Origin: Compostibacter hankyongensis
GTDB lineage: Bacteria; Bacteroidota; Bacteroidia; Chitinophagales; Chitinophagaceae
Direction: 5' to 3'
Assembly: GCF_039541075.1 (NCBI RefSeq)
Contig: NZ_BAABFN010000002.1
Location: 806,001 to 870,000 of the forward strand
Length of the DNA: 64,000 bases
The notes under the pieces are model-generated. The model did not search any database and was not told the origin of the DNA. It saw only the letters and a list, made by a program, of their open reading frames with translations. The position numbers and the translations under genes are program-made. Below, in pieces: positions 58,164 to 64,000 of this stretch. How positions within the stretch are numbered: position 1 is the stretch's first letter; each line of letters opens with the position of its first letter.

Positions 58164-58712
58164 ATGGCACAATCGTTAAGAAATTTGTCGGATAAGGAAT
58201 TGCTGCTTCGCATCGAAAGAGCGCCGGATCATGAAGCCATAGGCATACTGCTGGAACGGTACAGTCACCTGATCGCCGCAGTCAGCCTTTTTTACCTGAA
58301 AGACCGGGATAATGTCAATAAAGCCATCGAGAAAACGCTGCACCAGCTTAACATAGACCTCCAGAACAGGAAGATAACACAGCTCAATAGGCGGGTATAC
58401 CATATCGCTACGCGGCAATGTATGCAGATCTTACAGGAAAGTCGTAACTTAGAGGGGAAGACGCCACAGCCGGCGACGGGCAAGAACCTGTTTATCGGCG
58501 GACGTACGGACGCCGCTCCTCCCGCTGCGCAACTTACGGCGGCCTTCCGCAGGCTGGCTCCCGAAGACCAGGAGTATCTGCAGGATTTCTACCTGAACCG
58601 GCAGCCGCTGGCGGCGCTTGCCCGGAAAAACGGGACCACCGCCCGGCAGGTGCTCATCAAAATACGCCGTATCCGGCAGCAGCTGTTCGAGCAGGCCGAT
58701 TCCGCATCCTGA
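58164..58712 (+). CDS. sigma-70-like protein, degenerate
   Basis: 182 residues from the ATG at 58164. It follows the sigma scheme: LSDKELLLRIERAPDHEAIGILLERYSHLIAAVSLFYLKD (region 2) and AFRRLAPEDQEYLQDFYLNRQPLAALARKNGTTARQVLIKIRRIRQQL (region 4). Compared with the second gene at 60.0 kb, region 2 lacks most conserved aromatic and acidic residues (VYHIATRQCMQ instead of LYRVARNHCLM). It may be an altered sigma factor or a regulator. Followed 91 bp later by an anti-sigma-like gene. Confidence 0.65.
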   Translation: MAQSLRNLSDKELLLRIERAPDHEAIGILLERYSHLIAAVSLFYLKDRDNVNKAIEKTLHQLNIDLQNRKITQLNRRVYHIATRQCMQILQESRNLEGKTPQPATGKNLFIGGRTDAAPPAAQLTAAFRRLAPEDQEYLQDFYLNRQPLAALARKNGTTARQVLIKIRRIRQQLFEQADSAS

Positions 58713-58803
58713 AAGGCATGGCCCGGATGCAGATGCTGACGCCCGGAAAACGAAATATCAGAAACACAAACCGGAAAACAGCCCGATTTTTACCCTATAA
58801 CGT

Positions 58804-59931
58804 ATGCAAACCGCCTCGACGATAGCAGAACAATTGCTGAATGCTTTTACCCCTGTGCATTGCCTGAGCCAGCAGCAGCTGCTGCAGTACGTAGGGCAGA
58901 AAATGCCGGCCGTGGAACAGCATATGGTAGAGCAGCACCTGGTGGACTGTCCGCTTTGCAGCACGGCGCTGGAAGTGATGCTGCAGCCCGAAAAGCAGGC
59001 GGCGCTGTCGCCCCTCCTGCAGGAAGTGCATGCCAAAATCCGCTTCCGGTACCAGACGGCGCCGGAGCAAAAGAAGCGTCACCAGGCTATCCAGCAGAAA
59101 GCCCGCCTGATAAAAAAGGAACAGAAAACCGAAGTGTTCCTGAAATACGGATGGATCATCGTCTTTGCCCTCATCGGCACCGGTTTTGCCTTCTGGATCG
59201 CCTCCCGGCCCGCCGTTGCCACACGGCCGGCCGTAAGCGAAGCATTACCCGCCGGCGGGACGGCGGACCCGGCTACCGAAGCAGCCACTACGCTGCCCGA
59301 GCAGCCTGATCCCGCTCCCAAGACCAACCTTGTTGCCACGGCTGCCCGTCGCAACACGGAAAGCGCCGGGAACAAACCGACCAAGGCTCCGGCGGGCGAC
59401 ACCTCCCATGTCGTCCGTACCCCCCCTGCCGCCCTTCCGGCTGCTCCTGTAAAAAAACCTGCACCCGACTCATCCCGTCAGAAGGCGGTGGCCCCCGCGG
59501 TCAAACGGGAGGAAGAGCAACGGCAGACAGCGCCTCCCGGTAAGCAGGACGATTCCCTGCAACGCCCTCCTGCAACCACGCCACAGCATCCCCGGGAAAA
59601 GCCTGCCAGCAATCCAAAGCCTTCCCTGGTCAACCAGCCGGAGATTGCGGGCAGCTCGGAAAAGAGCATCGCCCCCTCGCCTTCGCTGGACGAAATGGCC
59701 TATACCCGCGCCAAAAAGCTGATGGGACAGGGCGACTGGAAAGCGGCTGTCGACCAGCTGGAACCCCTGAGCCGGAATTCCGGCCGGTTCCACGAAACGG
59801 CAAATTATCAGATGGCGGTTTGCTATAAGGCCATGGGCCGTAAAGGCAAAGCGCGCCGCATCCTCAAAAACATCGTGAAGGAGAACGGCAACATGAAAGA
59901 ACAGGCCAGCCAGCTGCTCTCCGCGCTGTAA
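58804..59931 (+). CDS. zinc-finger anti-sigma-like membrane protein with TPR C-terminus
   Basis: 375 residues. Cytoplasmic N-domain with HMVEQHLVDCPLC (HxxxCxxC zinc finger of anti-sigma factors), a membrane helix at about 119-135 (GWIIVFALIGTGFAFWIA), a Pro/Ala/Lys-rich extracytoplasmic linker (about 140-300) and a C-terminal TPR-like helix pair (AYTRAKKLMGQGDWKAAVDQLEPL ...). The combination suggests anti-sigma control with an extracytoplasmic interaction module. Downstream of the sigma-like gene at 58.2 kb. Confidence 0.75.
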   Translation: MQTASTIAEQLLNAFTPVHCLSQQQLLQYVGQKMPAVEQHMVEQHLVDCPLCSTALEVMLQPEKQAALSPLLQEVHAKIRFRYQTAPEQKKRHQAIQQKARLIKKEQKTEVFLKYGWIIVFALIGTGFAFWIASRPAVATRPAVSEALPAGGTADPATEAATTLPEQPDPAPKTNLVATAARRNTESAGNKPTKAPAGDTSHVVRTPPAALPAAPVKKPAPDSSRQKAVAPAVKREEEQRQTAPPGKQDDSLQRPPATTPQHPREKPASNPKPSLVNQPEIAGSSEKSIAPSPSLDEMAYTRAKKLMGQGDWKAAVDQLEPLSRNSGRFHETANYQMAVCYKAMGRKGKARRILKNIVKENGNMKEQASQLLSAL

Positions 59932-60002
59932 AATATCCTTCCCCGTTATGTGAAAAATCTGTTCTCCTGCATCCTATCTTTATATAAACCCAGGTATTCT
60001 CC

Positions 60003-60593
60003 GTGAGTGCGCCTATGACATCACAGCTTTCAGACCAGGAATTGCTCCATCGTTACGAACAGGAAGGCAATAACGAATGGCTGGGCGTGCTGCTGGGAAG
60101 ATACACACACCTGCTTTTCGGCGTGTGCATGAAATACCTGAAACAGGAAGAGAGGGCCAGGGATGCCGTACAGCAGATCTATCTGAAAGTGCTGCATGAG
60201 CTGCCCCGGTACAGGATCACCTATTTCAAGGCATGGCTGTACCGCGTAGCCAGGAACCATTGCCTGATGCAGCTGCGTCCTTCGGTGCAGAACCGGTCCC
60301 AGCCCCTGCCGGAGCAGATGGAGATGGAAGACGAGCAGCAAAGCCGTCAGCGGCTGATGGAAAAGGAACATTTGCTGACGCTCCTGCAGGCGGCGGTTAC
60401 CCGGCTTGCCCCGGAACAGCAAAATTGTATCCGGCTTTTCTACCTGCAAAAAAGATCTTATCAGGAGATCTCAGCCCATACGGGTTATTCCCTGATGCAG
60501 GTAAAAAGCTTTATTCAGAACGGAAAACGTAACCTGAAGAAAATGATCGAACAGATGCGGGACAGGCCGGATGATGCGCCGGCTGCCGGTTAA
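60003..60593 (+). CDS. ECF-type RNA polymerase sigma factor
   Basis: About 196 residues (GTG at 60003; an in-frame ATG at 60015 gives 192). Region 2: LLHRYEQEGNNEWLGVLLGRYTHLLFGVCMKYLKQEERARDAVQQIYLKVLHEL and WLYRVARNHCLM; region 4: LAPEQQNCIRLFYLQKRSYQEISAHTGYSLMQVKSFIQNGKRNLKKM. Both are complete, in contrast to the homologous gene at 58.2 kb. It is followed immediately by a second zinc-finger membrane protein gene, overlapping by 23 bp. Confidence 0.88.
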   Translation: MSAPMTSQLSDQELLHRYEQEGNNEWLGVLLGRYTHLLFGVCMKYLKQEERARDAVQQIYLKVLHELPRYRITYFKAWLYRVARNHCLMQLRPSVQNRSQPLPEQMEMEDEQQSRQRLMEKEHLLTLLQAAVTRLAPEQQNCIRLFYLQKRSYQEISAHTGYSLMQVKSFIQNGKRNLKKMIEQMRDRPDDAPAAG

Positions 60594-61035
60594 ATATTAT
60601 ACAGATGTCATGCACGATGAACTGCTCAACATACTAAAGGTAAAAGACGGATGTCCTTCGCAGCAACAGCTGCTGGATTACCTGAACGGCCGTCTTCCCC
60701 CCGACCAGCAACACGAGGTGGAGCTGCACGTGGCGGACTGCGCCCTGTGCAGCGATGCGCTGGAAGGTCTGTCGGATATGCGGCACCGTGAGCAGCTGCC
60801 CGCCATCGTCCGGCAGATCCATGCCCAGCTGCAGCGGGAGCTACGATCGCATCAGCGCAAAAACAAACGGCAAAAGTATTATGTATGGCTTTCGGCGGTC
60901 ATCTTTATCCTGCTGCTGATACTCATCATTGCCTTTTTCGCCATACACTACGCCATCCGCCACTCCCCGGAACATACCCTGCCCGGGCAGGACAGCACGC
61001 GCACCGAAGCTCCGCTGGAAAATCCGCAGCGCTGA
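60571..61035 (+). CDS. zinc-finger anti-sigma-like membrane protein
   Basis: 154 residues. VELHVADCALC matches the HxxxCxxC zinc finger of anti-sigma factors; a membrane helix is at about 105-125 (WLSAVIFILLLILIIAFFAI), followed by a short polar tail. It overlaps the sigma gene by 23 bp. The pair is the second of two consecutive sigma/anti-sigma units in this cluster. Start could also be the ATG at 60610, which does not affect the zinc finger. Confidence 0.8.
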   Translation: MMRRLPVKYYTDVMHDELLNILKVKDGCPSQQQLLDYLNGRLPPDQQHEVELHVADCALCSDALEGLSDMRHREQLPAIVRQIHAQLQRELRSHQRKNKRQKYYVWLSAVIFILLLILIIAFFAIHYAIRHSPEHTLPGQDSTRTEAPLENPQR

Positions 61036-61051
61036 CCATTGACTGTTGTCT

Positions 61052-61528
61052 TCAATAACGCTGCTTATCCGCTTTCTGACGCCATGCCGCAAATACGCTC
61101 AGGGCCTCTTCCTTCATCATCGGGATCATGGGAATGCTGCGTTCCGCCAGGGGCAGGGAGATCTCCTTATAGATGAAGGCGTCGTCAAAGCCGGCCCCGG
61201 CAGCATCCGCACGCGTACCGGCATAGTAAACCCGGTCGGGCCTGGCCCAGTAGATGGCGCCCAGGCACATCGGACAGGGCTCGCAGGAGGTGTATATCTC
61301 GCAGCCGCTCAGCTCAAAAGTGCCCAGCTTCCGGCAGGCTTCACGGATAGCCACCACCTCCGCATGTGCTGTGGGGTCCGACGTTGCCGGCACCTGGTTG
61401 GCTCCCCTCCCGATTATTTCATCTCCTTTTACCACTATGGCGCCAAAGGGGCCGCCTTTTCCCTGCTGCATGCCCTCCAGCGCGAGATCTATCGCCAGCT
61501 GCATAAAATGTGCTTCCCGCTTTCCCAT
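61052..61528 (-). CDS. nucleoside deaminase, guanine deaminase-like
   Basis: 158 residues from the ATG at 61528. Cytidine/deoxycytidylate deaminase fold with HAE in TAHAEVVAIREAC and PCPMC in SCEPCPMCLGAIYWAR (zinc-binding and catalytic residues). Similar in length to GuaD-type guanine deaminases or tRNA adenosine deaminases; the C-terminus FDDAFIYKEISLPLAERSIP favours the guanine deaminase type. The extended frame beyond 61528 is not part of the gene. Confidence 0.85.
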   Translation of the reverse strand: MGKREAHFMQLAIDLALEGMQQGKGGPFGAIVVKGDEIIGRGANQVPATSDPTAHAEVVAIREACRKLGTFELSGCEIYTSCEPCPMCLGAIYWARPDRVYYAGTRADAAGAGFDDAFIYKEISLPLAERSIPMIPMMKEEALSVFAAWRQKADKQRY

Positions 61529-61639
61529 GATGTTTCTTTTCTTCAAAAGTACGGAGATCAGATTATACTCCTTATCCGGCCATCGTCGGACAAGTGGCAT
61601 CGGGGAAATCCGCGTTTACAGCCAGCCGGCATATGCCCA

Positions 61640-61671
61640 TAAAAAACCCGTTCCGCCTGGGGCGGAACGGG
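61640..61671 (-). terminator. intrinsic terminator of micropeptide gene 1
   Basis: On the minus strand CCCGTTCCGCC, a 3-nt loop and GGCGGAACGGG (11-bp perfect stem) are followed by six T. It ends the transcript of the first small peptide gene about 54 bp after its stop codon. Confidence 0.9.
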
Positions 61672-61724
61672 GCTTCTTAAAGGAAGTCTGTTTTGCTTGT
61701 CCTTCCTTGCTGCCATACAGCGGA

Positions 61725-61802
61725 TTAGAGACCGCCCAGCAGGCTTCCCAGCAATCCGAGGACGGTAGCCAGCAGATCGCTTAAAAGTTTACCTAAGTCC
61801 AT
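61725..61802 (-). CDS. micropeptide 1: 25-residue Leu/Gly-rich amphipathic peptide
   Basis: ATG GAC ... TAA gives MDLGKLLSDLL followed by a run dominated by Leu and Gly (25 residues, Leu about 44%). Predicted amphipathic helix with only Lys5, Asp2 and Asp9 charged. Homologous to micropeptides 2 (61910) and 3 (62217), and preceded by the same conserved element (61821-61860). No family name is known to me; PSM-like, toxin or signalling peptides are possibilities. Not seen as a gene in ordinary ORF calling because of size. Confidence 0.75.
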   Translation of the reverse strand: MDLGKLLSDLLATVLGLLGSLLGGL

Positions 61803-61820
61803 TGTATTGGATTTTCATGA

Positions 61821-61860
61821 TTACGCCTACTCTTTTTTGTTGGTTTTCGGCAATCCCAAT
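61821..61860 (-). promoter_or_regulatory. conserved element upstream of micropeptide 1
   Basis: On the minus strand TTGGGATTGCCGAAAACC opens the element and AGTAGGCGTAA closes it; about 40 bp. It is nearly identical to the element before micropeptide 2 and recognisable before micropeptide 3. AAAACC-N16-CGTAA inside it could be an ECF-type -35/-10 pair. A short overlapping ORF (MKIQYNGLR) starts just after it. Confidence 0.6.
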
Positions 61861-61910
61861 GACCGGCATGCCGGCATTAAAACCGGCGCCGGGAAATTTC
61901 GTAGGTCATT
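61858..61910. other. structured intergenic region between micropeptides 1 and 2
   Basis: AATGACC (61858-61864) and GGTCATT (61904-61910) form an outer inverted repeat; inside are the palindromes CCGGCATGCCGG and CCGGCGCCGG. On the minus strand this region follows the stop of micropeptide 2 and may act as its terminator or an mRNA-stabilising structure. Confidence 0.5.
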
Positions 61911-61984
61911 TACAGTCCTAACAGATCAAGCACGGATCCGAGGAGGTGCCCCAGGAGCTGTAATAAAGTCTGTACTACGTCCAT
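61910..61984 (-). CDS. micropeptide 2: 24-residue Leu/Gly-rich amphipathic peptide
   Basis: ATG GAC ... TAA gives MDVVQTLLQLLGHLLG and a further eight residues of the same character (24 in total). Same length class, MD start and Leu-rich pattern as micropeptide 1. The upstream element (62005-62043) is a near-copy of that of micropeptide 1. Independent mutations between copies change the DNA but keep the reading frame and the hydrophobic pattern, supporting real coding. Confidence 0.75.
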   Translation of the reverse strand: MDVVQTLLQLLGHLLGSVLDLLGL

Positions 61985-62004
61985 AGTATCTTATTTAATA
62001 ACCA

Positions 62005-62043
62005 TTACGCCTACTCTTTTTATTGGTTTTCGGCATCCCCAAT
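62005..62043 (-). promoter_or_regulatory. conserved element upstream of micropeptide 2
   Basis: Minus strand: TTGGGGATGCCGAAAACC ... AAGAGTAGGCGTAA, one or two differences from the element of micropeptide 1. AAAACC-N15-CGTAA occurs here too. Confidence 0.6.
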
Positions 62044-62067
62044 TATCTCTTGTTGACGGAACCTGAG

Positions 62068-62075
62068 CGAAGCTA
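62068..62075 (-). promoter_or_regulatory. possible -7 box upstream of micropeptide 2
   Basis: TAGCTTCG (TAnnTTCG) on the minus strand, 25 bp upstream of the conserved element. If it is the promoter, the conserved element would be in the leader RNA rather than the promoter; the two models are alternatives. Confidence 0.35.
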
Positions 62076-62147
62076 AAAAATATGTCCGCTTGTATCCATT
62101 CATTTTATTCACTAACATGGGAAACCGCCCGCAGGAAGCCACAGGAA

Positions 62148-62177
62148 ACAAAAAGGCCCGGATCACCGGGCCTTTAT
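62148..62177 (-). terminator. intrinsic terminator of micropeptide gene 3
   Basis: Minus strand: AAAGGCCCGG - TGAT - CCGGGCCTTT (10-bp perfect stem) followed by TTGTTTCC. It separates micropeptide 3 from micropeptide 2, showing that gene 3 at least is its own transcription unit. Confidence 0.88.
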
Positions 62178-62216
62178 AACTTTTTGAAGGCTGCATTTGC
62201 CGGACGGAAGCCGTCC

Positions 62217-62300
62217 TTAGCTGCCGGCCAGAACGGAAAGCAAATTACCGAGCAGGTGGCTCAGCGCCCCCAGGAGATTTTGTACGAGATCACTGATCAT
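62217..62300 (-). CDS. micropeptide 3: 27-residue Leu/Gly-rich amphipathic peptide
   Basis: ATG ATC AGT GAT ... TAA gives MISDLVQNLLGALSHLLG and nine more residues (27 total). It shares the QxLLxxLxHLLG core with micropeptide 2. The preceding conserved element (62318-62355) is recognisable but more diverged. A strong terminator follows. It is the member nearest to clpB. Confidence 0.72.
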   Translation of the reverse strand: MISDLVQNLLGALSHLLGNLLSVLAGS

Positions 62301-62317
62301 AAGGCTGTGGTTTCATT

Positions 62318-62355
62318 AGTGATGCCTACTGTTTGTGGGGTTCGGCAATCCCAAC
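62318..62355 (-). promoter_or_regulatory. conserved element upstream of micropeptide 3, diverged copy
   Basis: Minus strand: TTGGGATTGCCGAA ... CAGTAGGCATCA. The left half is identical to the other two copies, the right half shares AGTAGGC. Confidence 0.5.
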
Positions 62356-62384
62356 GGGTTCCATATGACCCGCAATAAACAGAA

Positions 62385-62392
62385 CCAAGGTA
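62385..62392 (-). promoter_or_regulatory. possible -7 box upstream of micropeptide 3
   Basis: TACCTTGG on the minus strand, between the clpB stop and the conserved element; one mismatch to TAnnTTTG. Confidence 0.3.
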
Positions 62393-62422
62393 GCCTTATT
62401 CTGACGCCGCTCAGTGTTCATT

Positions 62423-64000
<1,578 letters not shown>

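Overview
The window is a contiguous stretch of a Bacteroidota chromosome, most likely from the order Chitinophagales (the family is a guess). The evidence is the recurrent TAnnTTTG-type -7 promoter box (TATCTTTG, TACCTTCG, TACATTTG), typical Bacteroidota gene families (OstA-like plus LptD envelope genes, a GlmU-family protein, type B L31 without zinc cysteines, head-GIN/DUF2807 adhesin-like proteins, outer-membrane beta-barrel receptors with carboxypeptidase-like plugs, 7TM-AraC regulators) and the near absence of Shine-Dalgarno-dependent starts. Genes are densely packed and GC-rich; AT-rich islands at about 28.0-28.8 kb, in part of 29.6-30.1 kb and at 41.0-41.6 kb stand out.

0-12.8 kb: end of a DUF72 gene, tRNA-Arg(TCT), ung overlapping a PlsC-type acyltransferase, then an envelope block (lptD divergent from amidase - MCE protein - OstA-like protein), nhaA, a small outer-membrane protein and the bifunctional NAD(P)HX repair enzyme. 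12.8-27.7 kb: membrane pyrophosphatase, a small winged-helix-like protein next to a DUF1648 membrane protein, a BlaI-type repressor with an M56 metallopeptidase behind two palindromic operators, groES-groEL, then nusB, yajC, coaE, hemJ, aspartate aminotransferase, acylphosphatase, tpiA, a GlmU-family gene and L31.

28-34.6 kb is accessory: an MNT/HEPN pair with a frameshifted HEPN gene, and a four-gene locus whose layout resembles a chaperone-usher fimbrial system (single-domain subunit, PapD-like chaperone, three-domain subunit, and a divergent usher-like outer-membrane protein). 34.6-46.4 kb: a YajQ protein, an ECF sigma / membrane anti-sigma-like / two beta-helical GIN-like protein cluster, an outer-membrane receptor with a palindromic operator at its promoter, a sialidase-like secreted protein, a serine hydrolase, a 7TM-AraC regulator and an Lgt-like protein. 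46.4-58 kb: ABC ATPase, fbp, aspartokinase, L,D-transpeptidase, aldo/keto reductase, lipoproteins, rpe, phoH-like, papain-like hydrolase, ppa and an NlpC/P60 hydrolase.

58-64 kb holds two consecutive sigma-like/anti-sigma pairs, a guanine-deaminase-like gene, and, between it and the clpB end, three previously unlisted tiny genes on the minus strand. They encode homologous 24-27-residue Leu/Gly-rich amphipathic peptides; each is preceded by a conserved element of about 36-40 bp, and at least two are closed by strong intrinsic terminators. This multicopy micropeptide family, possibly linked to the adjacent sigma/anti-sigma genes, and the chaperone-usher-like locus are the two most interesting systems in the window.
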